A stretch of DNA of 64,000 bases from NCBI RefSeq assembly GCF_000948985.2, contig NZ_CP059734.1:558001-622000 (forward strand). Direction: 5' to 3'. This stretch comes from Thalassomonas viridans (GTDB lineage Bacteria; Pseudomonadota; Gammaproteobacteria; Enterobacterales; Alteromonadaceae). This document shows positions 45,040-55,437 of this stretch, in pieces (position 1 is the stretch's first letter; every line of letters begins with the position of its first letter). The position numbers were made by a program, and so were the translations under genes. The notes under the pieces were generated by a model, which saw only the letters and a list, made by a program, of their open reading frames with translations, was not told where the DNA came from and did not search any database.

Positions 45040-47454
45040 TTAGTGCTCAGTATCGCCGAGGGCCAGATCCGGCTTGCTATAGTCACAAACCCCCGTGGGA
45101 AATATCTTTTCCAGTTGGGTCTGTTCGTCTGCTGTTGGTTGCCATACGCCATAATCACCGTCTGCAACCGCCCGGGCAACAGGTTTGAGGGCGCATTTGA
45201 AAATACTTTGTTCAAAAGGGCCGCCCGCTATAGTTCGCGAGGTATCGTAAACCGGAAACCGCGCGGTGCAGGCGCCGGGCGTGTTATCATTTAATACGCC
45301 ATCCCACACCTGGTCGCCACTGGCGATTTCAGCCCCCTGGATATCGAAACACCTGTCTTTGGCTCGCGGCGGTTTATTTTCGTCAATGCTTTTATGCGGA
45401 TTGGCCAAAATGTTGCCCAACCAGGCATCCATCACCTCAAAGGCTTCCGGCGTTTGATTAAATTCGTTATTGTCATCGCTGTCTGTGACCCAAATCACCT
45501 GGCTACCGGCATGGCCCCGGGCATTGATCATGCGCTGCCTGGCGGCAAAAGAAGCGCGGGCGTGGTGCATGTCCAGCTTAGGTTCCAGATACGGCCTCCA
45601 GTCGATAATCGGGATATCGATATGTCCCCTAAATACCTGGCCGCGATCATAGGCGGCCAGCATCGCCTGTTCATTGCCTTCATTGCGGGGGGCTGGGGTT
45701 ATGCCGCCGTCCGGGCTTAAATTCTGGTTGCGGCTGCTCCAGGGATCCCAGTCATCAAAATTAATGACCCCGGGAGGGAAAAACGGCGAGCCTTCCTGCA
45801 CCATATCTTTAGCTTCCTTCCAGCCGCCGATATTGGCGTTCAGGTGAATAAACTGGCTGCCGGTGATGTCGCCGCCGGCAACAGAGCGCAGGCCGTACTG
45901 CACACCGGTATTGTTCCAAAAGTTGCGGGCAAAGCCTTGTTCGTCGAGGCCATAAATATTCACCAAGTCTCCAAAGTGAGTCCATTGAATGGCAGCCACG
46001 GCTGATTGGGGATGAATCAATGCCTGATCCGGTACCCGCCCGTAATGGGGGTTATTGACCAGGGGGGTTAAACCGCGCCAGTCCTGCACGCATTCGGTGC
46101 TGCCCGGTGCCCGGGTGTAGGGATTAATCACCTGGTCGCTGGCGTTTGTTCCCTGCAATAAACGGCGGTTCGACCAAACTTGCCAGAGGGGGTTGGCGCC
46201 GTCGACAACATCCATGTAAAACTCAAGCAGTTCGCAATCCAGCTGGTGTATTGCCTGGGTGACCATATCCGGATAGGACTGCTGGGGAATGGCGCCGTCA
46301 AGCAAACCTTTATGGTATTCGCCGTAGATATATTGCTGGATACCGCCGCCTGAGCCGCCGACACCTATGGTATATTTCGGCAAGCCATAACGCTCAATAA
46401 AATATTCTTTCACCATCAGGGCTGTTTCTGCCCCAAGTTCAAGGTTGTAGTGCACGCCGGTGCGGGTGCCGGTGGAGTAGGCAACGGCATAACCCCGGCT
46501 CAGCCCGGTTTGATAGAGCATGCGCCGGGTGCTGGGATCTCCCTGCTCATGTCCTATGCCGACCCCGCCCTGAAAGTAGTAGATTAATTTCCTGTTCCAG
46601 GCAGAGATGTCGACCATATCAAGCGACTGTACCGCAGGCGACAACATAGCAATGCTGTATATGAAGCGGTTGATCGTGCCCCGCTCCCAGCGAATAATGA
46701 AATCAACCGTTTTGCCCGTCAGTGTGGTTGTTTGCGCCATATCCAGCGGCCGCTGCTGTCCGGGGGTATAGTCCTTCCACTCGCCCAGGGTTGAGAGGTA
46801 TTTAAAAACAATCAGTGGATGTATGCTGCATAATTTGCTGTAGCCTATTACCTCGTCCGTTGGCTCGCCATGTTCGTCTTCGGCAAAAATGGTAAAACCT
46901 TCCGAGTCGTTATCTACCAGGGCCTGGCCCAGTCCTTCGTTTTGCACCTGGCAGACAAATGGCTGCTGGTGGGGGCCTGAAAAAATGGGGCCTTCAATCG
47001 GATGATTGGTTAAGGTTTTTTCGGCCTTAAAATTTTGCTCTTCTGTTAAGGTGCTCACTTCTACCTCAAGCTTGTTCTCGCCGAGCTTAAGGCCGGTTAA
47101 CAGCCCGGCCAACCGGTTGCCTGCGCCTGACAGTAAAAATTGTTGCCTGACATCCTGTTGGTTTAACAGTACTTTGAGGCTTTCCATATCGGCCCCCGGC
47201 GGCAGATCAATGACAATTCGCGCATCACCGCCCGACACCTGGGTTTCCTTGCTGGAAATAACCGAAATATTCAATTCGGGATCAGATGTATCTTTGGCTC
47301 GGGGGGGCGAATTTTGCCCGGCGGTGGTATGCTCAGCCGAAGTTTGATTCGGGTCGAAGTGCAGTGCCGGACCCGTTGCGGCGCAGGCATGATTTGCCGC
47401 GATCAGCATGATTACTGCAAGCAGTTTTGCCGTTAATATCTTCATTGTCTTCAC
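45040..47454 (-). CDS. Secreted DUF6351-like alpha/beta-hydrolase protein
   Basis: The protein has 804 residues. A signal peptide (about 1-25, ending NHACAA) indicates export. The central part carries VGGSGGGIQQY (about 367-377), a GxSxG nucleophile elbow. The length and the pattern of Trp/Asp-rich segments (FDDWDPWSSRN, DIPIIDWRPYLEPKLDMHH) match the DUF6351 proteins, which appear to be secreted hydrolases related to PHB-depolymerase-like enzymes. SPPRAKD near 49-55 recurs as KPPRAKD near 703-709. The substrate is unknown. It is a single gene with no obvious operon partner. The residue numbers are estimates. Confidence 0.75.
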   Translation of the reverse strand: MKTMKILTAKLLAVIMLIAANHACAATGPALHFDPNQTSAEHTTAGQNSPPRAKDTSDPELNISVISSKETQVSGGDARIVIDLPPGADMESLKVLLNQQDVRQQFLLSGAGNRLAGLLTGLKLGENKLEVEVSTLTEEQNFKAEKTLTNHPIEGPIFSGPHQQPFVCQVQNEGLGQALVDNDSEGFTIFAEDEHGEPTDEVIGYSKLCSIHPLIVFKYLSTLGEWKDYTPGQQRPLDMAQTTTLTGKTVDFIIRWERGTINRFIYSIAMLSPAVQSLDMVDISAWNRKLIYYFQGGVGIGHEQGDPSTRRMLYQTGLSRGYAVAYSTGTRTGVHYNLELGAETALMVKEYFIERYGLPKYTIGVGGSGGGIQQYIYGEYHKGLLDGAIPQQSYPDMVTQAIHQLDCELLEFYMDVVDGANPLWQVWSNRRLLQGTNASDQVINPYTRAPGSTECVQDWRGLTPLVNNPHYGRVPDQALIHPQSAVAAIQWTHFGDLVNIYGLDEQGFARNFWNNTGVQYGLRSVAGGDITGSQFIHLNANIGGWKEAKDMVQEGSPFFPPGVINFDDWDPWSSRNQNLSPDGGITPAPRNEGNEQAMLAAYDRGQVFRGHIDIPIIDWRPYLEPKLDMHHARASFAARQRMINARGHAGSQVIWVTDSDDNNEFNQTPEAFEVMDAWLGNILANPHKSIDENKPPRAKDRCFDIQGAEIASGDQVWDGVLNDNTPGACTARFPVYDTSRTIAGGPFEQSIFKCALKPVARAVADGDYGVWQPTADEQTQLEKIFPTGVCDYSKPDLALGDTEH

Positions 47455-47927
47455 CTTGAACTTAGTGTGCTAAGGCGTCGTACTGCTTCTTCAGACACCT
47501 TGTATTTGCAAAATGTCGGGGGGCAGAACGAGCATTTATCACACCAAAAACAAAATCAATTTCGTTATCAGTGCCATATGCCCGGTCTTGCTTGTCAGGG
47601 CCACGGCGGAGCAAAAAAATGTAAAGTTTTCCGGCACAGACTGTTGGTTCATATCCAGTTTTAGCGCTATAAAAATCAAGCCAGGTAAGGTGCTTTGCTT
47701 GGATATTTGGCGATTATCCGGGGTATTATTAGAGCAGGCGAATTTGGTTGCTGTGCCTATGCACGATGTAAGTTCAAATCAGCTGAAGTAGTGCAGCTAA
47801 GAGGCAAACTGAGTGCTGAGTCGTATTCAGAGGCGTCATCAATTGGAAAATTAAATGAATTATCTTAGTTGCTATATGCAATCTAAATAGCTTACGGTAT
47901 TTTAAACATATACGGAGATATGCCCTG
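47455..47927. other. 473-base gap without a supported gene
   Basis: Two overlapping short open frames (47467-47664 and 47513-47791) have no convincing ribosome site, no family resemblance and unusual composition. I regard the stretch as non-coding. It should contain the promoter of the divergent DUF6351-like gene. Confidence 0.4.
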
Positions 47928-48140
47928 ATGAATAAGATTGAAAATGATGATACCCGCTATTTTATCGAGCTCAGCCTGGACTCGTTGACAATTGTCAGGG
48001 TTGGTTTCGATCAAAAGCAAAATCTGGATAAGGGCCGGCAACAACAGGCTGATATTCACCGCCTGTTTTTAACTAAAGGTCAGTACAATAAGTTTGTTGG
48101 CCGTTGTGAGAATGAACTCAGAGATGTGCTGGATACTTAA
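47928..48140 (+). CDS. Small hypothetical protein (70 aa)
   Basis: It starts at ATG 47928, with CGGAG about ten bases upstream. The product is hydrophilic and charged, with no membrane segment or signal peptide, and ends RCENELRDVLDT. No family was recognised. It lies 94 bases before the DM13 gene and may share its promoter. Support comes from the ribosome site and reasonable composition only. Confidence 0.5.
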   Translation: MNKIENDDTRYFIELSLDSLTIVRVGFDQKQNLDKGRQQQADIHRLFLTKGQYNKFVGRCENELRDVLDT

Positions 48141-48234
48141 GATTGCCATGCTGACTTATAACAGCCAGGTTACGGGAAATCACTAAACCTGTGCCTTTCG
48201 GTTTATTTTAATACTGGCAAATATTGGAAACATA

Positions 48235-48711
48235 ATGAAAGCAAAAACTTTTATCACACTTATTGCGACACATTTATTTGTAGGGGCAATCGGCTTTGCG
48301 GCAGGGATTTATTTTCTTCCTATTATCACGGCCCCTGCATCCCCAACCGGAGCGGAAATCTCGGCATTATCAGCCAAAGCGCAATACTCGGCCGAGTTCA
48401 AAAGAGACCTTAAAGACAGTGATGCCCTGCACTGGGGAGAAGGGCAGCTGACGGTTGGCTCCGAGTTTATTACCTTGATGGGAGAACTTGCCCCGGGTCC
48501 CGATTACAGGCTTTATCTGTCATCGACGTTTGTCGAAACCGAAGCTGACTTTAACCGCCTGAAGCCTGCTATGGTGCAGGTGGGGGACGTTAAGACTTTT
48601 GAAAACTTTGTGGTGAAGGTTTCGCCAGACATTGATCCGTCTCAGTACAACACTGTTGTTGTCTGGTGTGAAACCTTTGGCGAGTTTATCACTTCGGCAA
48701 AATATCGCTGA
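48235..48711 (+). CDS. DM13-domain protein, membrane-anchored
   Basis: The protein has 158 residues. An N-terminal membrane anchor or uncleaved signal lies at about 7-28. The DM13 domain (about 50-156) includes GELAPGPDYRLYLSS, GDVKTFENFVVKV and the conserved Cys in VVVWCETFGEFITSAKY. DM13 domains are predicted to take part in extracytoplasmic redox or electron-transfer chemistry through that Cys. No redox partner is encoded nearby. Confidence 0.82.
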   Translation: MKAKTFITLIATHLFVGAIGFAAGIYFLPIITAPASPTGAEISALSAKAQYSAEFKRDLKDSDALHWGEGQLTVGSEFITLMGELAPGPDYRLYLSSTFVETEADFNRLKPAMVQVGDVKTFENFVVKVSPDIDPSQYNTVVVWCETFGEFITSAKYR

Positions 48712-48790
48712 TTAAACCGGGCAAGAGCGGCAGTGTTGTTTGATATGCAGTTATGCCGCTCTGCTGCTTTTGCCCGCTTAATAATCAGTG

Positions 48791-49657
48791 CTAAACGATA
48801 TGCTGCGCTAAATAATCTACTAATAACCTGATTTTTGGCGACAAGTGGCGGTTGTGGGGATAGATGGCCCAAATGCCTTCATCCGGGCCCCGGTAATTAT
48901 CAAGCAGGGTTACCAGTTCGCCGCTTTGTTGGTGCTGCTGCACGTAATAATCCGGTAATTGTACTATGCCCAGGCCCTTGAGGGCTGCATCTACCAGGGC
49001 GAAACCGCTGTTGTACCTGAGGTTGCCGCTTACGCGGATATTTTTTTCTTTTCCCGCTTCGCTAAAGCGCCAGTAATCCAGGGTGCCTAACAGGCAGCGG
49101 TGTTTGTCCAGTTCCGACAGGGAGTGGGGTGTGCCGTACTTTTCCAGGTAAGCCGGCGATGCGCAGACATAGTTTGTCCGTTTGCCTAACTTTTTTGCCA
49201 TCATGGAAGAATCGCTCAGTTTGCCGAGGCGAATGGCCAGGTCATAGCCTTCATCCACCAGGTCAACCTGCTGGTTGCTCAGGTAGGCCGACACTTCCAC
49301 GTCTGTGTATTGCAGCATAAAGTCGTTTATCAGGGGTAAAATTTGCCGCTCGCCGTAGGTTACCGGTGCGGTTAGTTTTACTTTCCCCTGGGGTCTCGAT
49401 TGCAGGTTGGTGATGGCCCGCTCGGCTTCGTCCAGGCCGTCGAGTACGCTGCGGCAGTGCTGGTAGAAAACGCGTCCTTCTTCGGTCAGGGAGACCTTGC
49501 GTGTGGTGCGGTAAAACAATTTTACATTGAGGCGTTTTTCCAACGCGCTGATCTGGCGGCTTACCTGGGCGGTAGAAATGGCCATCTTTTTTGATGCCTG
49601 GGTAAAGCTTTCATTCTCGGCAACGTAAACGAATTCGCTGATACCTTCCCATTGCAT
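48791..49657 (-). CDS. LysR-family transcriptional regulator
   Basis: The protein has 288 residues. The N-terminal helix-turn-helix (about 1-60) has FVYVAENESFTQASKKM and ISTAQVSRQISALEKRL. The substrate-binding domain (about 88-285) includes QGKVKLTAPVTYGE and DEGYDLAIRLGKL, which places it in the common CrgA-like LysR group. It is divergent from the SMR transporter gene 200 bases away, the usual arrangement for a LysR regulator and its target. Confidence 0.9.
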   Translation of the reverse strand: MQWEGISEFVYVAENESFTQASKKMAISTAQVSRQISALEKRLNVKLFYRTTRKVSLTEEGRVFYQHCRSVLDGLDEAERAITNLQSRPQGKVKLTAPVTYGERQILPLINDFMLQYTDVEVSAYLSNQQVDLVDEGYDLAIRLGKLSDSSMMAKKLGKRTNYVCASPAYLEKYGTPHSLSELDKHRCLLGTLDYWRFSEAGKEKNIRVSGNLRYNSGFALVDAALKGLGIVQLPDYYVQQHQQSGELVTLLDNYRGPDEGIWAIYPHNRHLSPKIRLLVDYLAQHIV

Positions 49658-49857
49658 GATTATTACCTATATGTATAAGTGATTTTCTAAAATGGCATAT
49701 TATCATTGTATGAGAAATAAATATAATGCTCTCCATCAGGCAAATACGCCTTGATTATTTTGTTTGCTATAAAGACAAAGCCACTAAAACAGAGAGTGAC
49801 TCATTAACCGGATACTCCTGTTGTCGTGATCCTTTATATGGGTGATAGGGAGTAAAA

Positions 49858-50183
49858 ATGAGTTGGTTATTTCTTTTTTCGGTGTGGCGGCAGAGGCCAT
49901 GTCTCATGTGGCGCTTAAAGCAACCGACGGTTTTAACAAACCTTTGCCGCTTGCCCTGGTGATCTTGGGGCACCTGTCTGCCTTCCTGTTTTTGGGGCAG
50001 GCAATGAAAGGCATGCCGGTTGGTATTGTCCATGCGCTGTGGGCGGGACTTGCTATTGTCACCGTTGCCTTGCTGTCAACTGTGATATACCGCCAGCACC
50101 TTGAACTCACCACCTGGCTGGGGATGGCGCTTATTGCCGCCGGTGTGGTGATGATCAACCTTTCCCAGGGACACGGCCATTAA
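49858..50183 (+). pseudogene. SMR-family small multidrug transporter with a one-base frameshift
   Basis: This is an EmrE-like protein of about 108 residues with four membrane segments. The essential Glu lies in VAAEAMSHVALK, and the family hallmarks GIVHALWAGLAIV and AAGVVMINLSQ follow. The natural start is ATG 49858, with AGGGAG upstream, giving MSWLFLF. From a run of six T residues (49874-49879) the family frame continues only if one T is added. Without a shift, ATG 49858 leads to a nonsense product. An in-frame GTG at 49842 bypasses the shift but has no ribosome site and gives an atypical N-terminus. It may be a pseudogene, transcriptional slippage on the T-run, or a sequencing error. Confidence 0.7.
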
Positions 50184-50359
50184 CCTGTGCCCGGGACGAT
50201 ATCCGGGTTTAAGGCGAAACCTTGTGGGAGCCCGTTAAACCTGAGCAGAATTTTAATTGTTACCAGTGGGTAAAAGTGAATTGCTTGTCAGACACTTTAT
50301 CAATTAAAAGTAAATATAATAGACTAGACCTAAATGTAGTGAATTCGTCTATGCTCTAA

Positions 50360-51520
<1,161 letters not shown>

Positions 51521-51579
51521 TCGTTATCCTGCAGTCCCTGTGTCTTGCTAAGGTACAGGGGCTGCGTCTGAGGTTTAAG

Positions 51580-52419
51580 ATGACCATTGAAAATATAAGC
51601 ATCAACAAAAGTTTTGGCGGCTGGCACAAGCAGTATAGCCATCACTCGGAAACGTTAAACTGCAACATGCGCTTTGCCATTTTTCTGCCGCCGCAGGTGT
51701 CAAACGGGGAAAAGGTGCCTGTGCTGTACTGGCTTTCCGGGCTGACCTGCACCGACGAAAACTTTATGCAAAAAGCCGGCGCGCACCGTGTTGCCGCTGA
51801 ACTGGGTATTGCCATTGTCGCCCCTGACACCAGCCCGCGCGGCGAAGGGGTGGCAGACGATGAAGGTTATGACCTGGGGCAGGGGGCAGGATTTTATGTC
51901 AATGCCACCCAGGCGCCGTGGAACCGGCATTACCATATGTACGATTATGTGGTGCATGAATTGCCTAAGCTTATCGAGTCGACATTTCCTGTTTCGGACA
52001 AACGTTCGATTGCCGGGCATTCTATGGGCGGACACGGGGCGCTGACTATAGGCATGCTCAACCCGCAGCGTTATCGCGCAATGTCGGCGTTCAGCCCTAT
52101 CAGCAATCCGGTGAATTGCCCCTGGGGACAAAAAGCCTTTACCGCCTATCTGGGTAAAGACACCGACAGCTGGCGCAGCCATGACGCCAGTGAATTGATG
52201 CGCCAGGCAACACAGTTTATCCCGGTTAAAGTGGATCAGGGTGAGTCGGACGATTTCCTGGCCGAGCAATTAAAACCGGAAACTTTAGAGGCGGCAGCGA
52301 AAGCAAGCGGCTACCCGCTGGAATTAACCCTGCATGAAGGTTATGACCACAGCTACTACTTTATTGCCGGTTTTATCGAAGATCACCTGCGTTTTCACGC
52401 CAGGCACCTGAACGGCTAG
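51580..52419 (+). CDS. frmB: S-formylglutathione hydrolase
   Basis: The protein has 279 residues, the standard length for the esterase-D family. It hydrolyses S-formylglutathione to formate and glutathione, the second step after FrmA. Seen: YWLSGLTCTDENFMQKAG, the nucleophile elbow AGHSMGGHGAL (about 145-155), and the C-terminal catalytic His in EGYDHSYYFI. It is likely cotranscribed with frmA, and two terminator hairpins follow its stop. Confidence 0.95.
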   Translation: MTIENISINKSFGGWHKQYSHHSETLNCNMRFAIFLPPQVSNGEKVPVLYWLSGLTCTDENFMQKAGAHRVAAELGIAIVAPDTSPRGEGVADDEGYDLGQGAGFYVNATQAPWNRHYHMYDYVVHELPKLIESTFPVSDKRSIAGHSMGGHGALTIGMLNPQRYRAMSAFSPISNPVNCPWGQKAFTAYLGKDTDSWRSHDASELMRQATQFIPVKVDQGESDDFLAEQLKPETLEAAAKASGYPLELTLHEGYDHSYYFIAGFIEDHLRFHARHLNG

Positions 52420-52468
52420 TACCGCTGTTGCCGACAGCTTAGGTGACAGTTTGCTAGCCAGGCATAAC

Positions 52469-52493
52469 CGGCGGCTTAAAGAAAAAGCCGCCG
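52469..52493 (+). terminator. Hairpin after frmB
   Basis: CGGCGGCTT (52469-52477) and AAGCCGCCG (52485-52493) form a perfect 9-bp stem with a seven-base A-rich loop. No T-tract follows on the plus strand, so it may act together with the next hairpin. Confidence 0.6.
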
Positions 52494-52495
52494 TG

Positions 52496-52550
52496 AAAAA
52501 GCAGTACCGTAAAGCAGCAGTACCGTAAAGCAATCATGGTACTGCTTTTT
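52496..52550. terminator. Bidirectional terminator with duplicated arm
   Basis: AAAAAGCAGTACC (52496-52508) pairs perfectly over 13 bases with GGTACTGCTTTTT (52538-52550). A second copy of the left arm lies in the loop (52517-52524), allowing a shorter alternative stem. T-tracts on both strands suit the convergent genes on either side. Confidence 0.8.
52501..52532 (+). repeat. Tandem 16-bp direct duplication
   Basis: GCAGTACCGTAAAGCA occurs twice in direct succession (52501-52516 and 52517-52532) inside the terminator. It is probably a small replication-slippage duplication. Confidence 0.9.
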
Positions 52551-52552
52551 GT

Positions 52553-52849
52553 TTACTCCTCTTCTTCGTTTTCAGCGGTTGGTTGATGCTGGCCTTGGGC
52601 AGTTTTGTAGAGCGTGTTTATTCGCTCGTTATAGTCCTTTACCTGATCTTTAAGCCAGCAGCTGATATGGCCGATGCCCTCGCCGGTTTCTTCGCTGATA
52701 CAATCAGGCTCGCGGGCAACCGCGGCGAAGGCATCACAAAGAAAGGCACATTCTTCATTGAATTTTTGAAAGTCATCGGTAAGGCTGATCAGCGTAGATA
52801 ACAGCGCTTGCCTGCCGGCGGCTTGGTCAAGGGAGATTGATTCAGACAT
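52553..52849 (-). CDS. Small hypothetical protein (98 aa), second gene of a two-gene operon
   Basis: The start is ATG 52849, preceded by an ideal AAGGAGG site; a TTG six codons earlier is less likely. The product is acidic and helical with a C-terminal EENEEEE-like tail, three Cys residues and no signal peptide. The start overlaps the end of the upstream small gene by eight bases. No family was recognised. Confidence 0.65.
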   Translation of the reverse strand: MSESISLDQAAGRQALLSTLISLTDDFQKFNEECAFLCDAFAAVAREPDCISEETGEGIGHISCWLKDQVKDYNERINTLYKTAQGQHQPTAENEEEE

Positions 52850-53036
52850 GAGCTTGTCCTCCTTCAAGGGCTAACGGCAGATTCTTAGTTGCAGAATAGT
52901 TAATAAAGCAGCTGGTTAAGCCGTGAGCAAAAGGAATGTCGACAGTTACCGGCAGGTGTCGGCGGCGGGTTGGTGTATTTTCTGTTACGAAAACTTTAAC
53001 CGAGTGAAACTCTGGCATATCATTAGATCTAGCCAT
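52842..53036 (-). CDS. Small hypothetical protein (64 aa), first gene of a two-gene operon
   Basis: ATG 53036 has GGAG about ten bases upstream. The product begins MARSNDMPEFHSVKVFV and ends GGQAHV. Its stop lies inside the start region of the next gene, a close coupling that supports both being real. No function was recognised. Confidence 0.55.
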   Translation of the reverse strand: MARSNDMPEFHSVKVFVTENTPTRRRHLPVTVDIPFAHGLTSCFINYSATKNLPLALEGGQAHV

Positions 53037-53539
53037 AATAGATAGTCTCCATATCTGTTTTGGTTAGCTTCCTCTGAGTGTCTCACCACTTAGGGGAAGC
53101 GCCTGTTTATTCGTTGCTTATCTTTGTTTATTACCTCCGTTGATGAATGATTATCCCTATTAGTAATAGTGCAAAATGCGGGAAAAACCAGCTTGTGCGG
53201 GTAAATAATATTGGCATGAATCGGTTGTGCTGTATTGATTGCTGTACAGGTATTCCAGGTCTTTGAAAAATAAATGATTAAAATAAGTTCTCAAGCATTG
53301 GTTATCGCCCGACAATTAAACATTAAATATCAAAAAAACTGCTAAGATCATTACCAACAAAGGTATGGCAGATTTAGCCCAGATTAAAATGACCGGGTAG
53401 CTCTGTCAGGCGGTAATGATGGCTAACTCATATAGCTGAACCTGTCTTGTTTCGGCTTATTATGTAAAGTAAAAATAGCGTATAAAGGCAGGCATGAAGC
53501 CTATGAAATGGAATTGAAAAGGGTGATGGGGTATTAATC
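53037..53539. other. 503-base gap, no gene seen
   Basis: This AT-rich stretch lies between the divergent small-gene operon and the lipoprotein gene. No open frame with a ribosome site, RNA gene or strong hairpin was seen. It should hold the promoters of both neighbours. Confidence 0.4.
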
Positions 53540-53989
53540 ATGAAGAAACTAATCATTTATGTTTTGCTCGCCTTGGTTATATCCTGCTCCGGCACCGGGC
53601 AAAAAAGTGTTATTTCGCCATATCAGTATTACGGCCAATATTTACAGTTTTTAAAAGCTAAAGATTATGATGCTGCAATCGATATGTTAAGTGCCTACAA
53701 TCAAAAACGTTTTCAAAGCCGAAATACGCAGGAAAGCTTTGAGGAATTTTTTCCTTTTTTCTCTTCAGTAGACTCAGTTGTTGTGAAAGAGTTTGCCCAT
53801 TACCAAGAGGTAGGTAAGGCAAAAGCCTGTTTAACCGTATCCGGTTTTAACCTCGCAGGTGAGCCAGCATCGCTAAATTTTGAATTGTTAAATGAGCGCA
53901 GTGGCTGGAAATTTAACTATGTTCATATGGCATACCATGACTCTAAAAATGAGTTTCCTAAAGCGGCGGTTTGCCCGGAGATCTTATAA
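53540..53989 (+). CDS. Predicted lipoprotein of unknown function
   Basis: The protein has 149 residues. A type II signal peptide with lipobox LVIS-C (Cys16) indicates lipidation and membrane attachment. The mature part is a small domain with the pattern KAKDYDAAIDMLSAYNQKRF and ends with ELLNERSGWKFNYV, resembling NTF2-like or DUF4878-type lumenal domains in general layout. That resemblance is weak. It stands alone between two gaps. Confidence 0.72.
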   Translation: MKKLIIYVLLALVISCSGTGQKSVISPYQYYGQYLQFLKAKDYDAAIDMLSAYNQKRFQSRNTQESFEEFFPFFSSVDSVVVKEFAHYQEVGKAKACLTVSGFNLAGEPASLNFELLNERSGWKFNYVHMAYHDSKNEFPKAAVCPEIL

Positions 53990-54341
53990 AAAGCCGTTTG
54001 GGTCATTAAGTTTTGCCGGCTGTATGCTTTATCCTGGCAAATAAATGTGCTGTAGCAGAATCTTAAAGGCATGATAGTTAATCCCGCGCTACCCGGCTGT
54101 CGATATAGCTTTCGAGTAAATATTTAACCTTAATCTTGCTGTTTTTTCGCTTTTATCTTCCCCTGAAAAACAAACCAAAATTGCTCATAACTCTCGCGAA
54201 TAAATTCAAATTTCAACTTAAAAAAACACCGGTTCACCTCAAAGCCGTTCGTTAAAAATAAATGCTTTGTTATAAAAAAAGGAGTTCATCAATGTGATGT
54301 AGCCCGGTGATTTAACCGTAAATCTATAAAAACTATAGGAA
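53990..54341. other. 352-base gap, no gene seen
   Basis: AT-rich, with no supported open frame, RNA or strong terminator. It should include the promoter of the following metallo-beta-lactamase-fold gene. Confidence 0.35.
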
Positions 54342-55301
54342 GTGATTTTGAAAGCCTTTAAACAAATTGTACTTACTTTCGGCTTGATGGGGCTGATGAC
54401 CAGCAGCGTGCGGGCAGCAGATAGCGGCTTTGATTTTTCGGTGACGCCCGTTAGCGATAATGTCTATAGCATAGTTGCGCCGTCGTATGGCTTACCCAGC
54501 CCCGAGAACAAAGCCTGGAACTCCAATAGCCATTTTGTTGTGACCGACACCGGGGTTCTGGTATTTGATACCGGGTCTTCAGAATTGATTGGTAAAGCGA
54601 TTAAAAAAGCCATTAAATCAGTCACGGATAAACCGGTTCGCTGGGTGATTAACTCGCACAGTCATGCGGATCACTGGCTGGGTAATGCAGCCTTTGCCGA
54701 TACAGGCGCTGAAATTATTGCCAGCAGCCCGGTGGTGGCGACCATGAAAAAGTACGGGCAGGAGGATGTGGCATTTTTTTCCCGTGTAACCGAAGGGGCG
54801 ACCGGCACCACCCGAATTGTTTATCCGGTTTCGTTGTTGGCTCAGGGGACAAAACGCAACCTGGGGGGAGTGGATGTTGAGTTTCTTTTTGCCAATGACG
54901 GACATTCTCCGGGAGATGTTTTGATGTGGCTGCCGAAGCAGAAAATTATCTTCGGCGGTGATGTGTTAAGTTCTGACTGGATGCCGATAATTACACCGCA
55001 TGCCAATGTGCCTCATTTGATTGATACCCTTAAGGCGGTGGCAAAGCTAGATCCTACTGTTGTGTTAACCGGGCACGGCAAACCTACCACAGTGAAGTCG
55101 GTAGTACGGGATGTCGATTTATTGGCTGCGGTTTGGAAGCTGGTTAAAGCGGGATATCAGGATAACAAAACGCCTGAGGAAATTCTGTCACTGGCCAGCG
55201 CCAGGCTGGGGAAAAAGTATAAACCTTTATATCAGGATTTTGATGCGCAAATCGGGCAGCATGTGCAGCAGATGTATAAAAAGCTGAAGCAGCAGGCTTA
55301 A
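54342..55301 (+). CDS. Exported metallo-beta-lactamase-fold hydrolase
   Basis: The protein has about 319 residues. The start is GTG 54342 or TTG 54348; AGGAAG just upstream fits TTG slightly better. A signal peptide lies at about 5-26 (ending SVRA). The zinc site is HSHADHWLG (HxHxDH), with further ligand motifs DGHSPGDVLMW and LTGHGKP. It belongs to the broad MBL group that includes quinoprotein-relay-system and SoxH-like hydrolases. The substrate is unknown, and beta-lactam resistance should not be assumed. Confidence 0.85.
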   Translation: MILKAFKQIVLTFGLMGLMTSSVRAADSGFDFSVTPVSDNVYSIVAPSYGLPSPENKAWNSNSHFVVTDTGVLVFDTGSSELIGKAIKKAIKSVTDKPVRWVINSHSHADHWLGNAAFADTGAEIIASSPVVATMKKYGQEDVAFFSRVTEGATGTTRIVYPVSLLAQGTKRNLGGVDVEFLFANDGHSPGDVLMWLPKQKIIFGGDVLSSDWMPIITPHANVPHLIDTLKAVAKLDPTVVLTGHGKPTTVKSVVRDVDLLAAVWKLVKAGYQDNKTPEEILSLASARLGKKYKPLYQDFDAQIGQHVQQMYKKLKQQA

Positions 55302-55437
55302 AGGCGGTGATTTACGGTGCATCAACCCAGCTTTAATTGGTATCTGGCGATGCACCGATAAATCGCTAACGATCTGAGCAGGTCAGGTTTGTTCTGACAG
55401 TTGCAGATGAGCGAGGAACGGGGCTTTAAAGATTTAT

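Noticed and set aside
47467..47791. Two overlapping short open frames
   Set aside because: No ribosome sites, no domain and mutual overlap in different frames.
54342..55301. Beta-lactamase
   Set aside because: The fold and zinc motifs are shared, but the sequence belongs to the broad MBL hydrolase group and nothing indicates beta-lactam as substrate.
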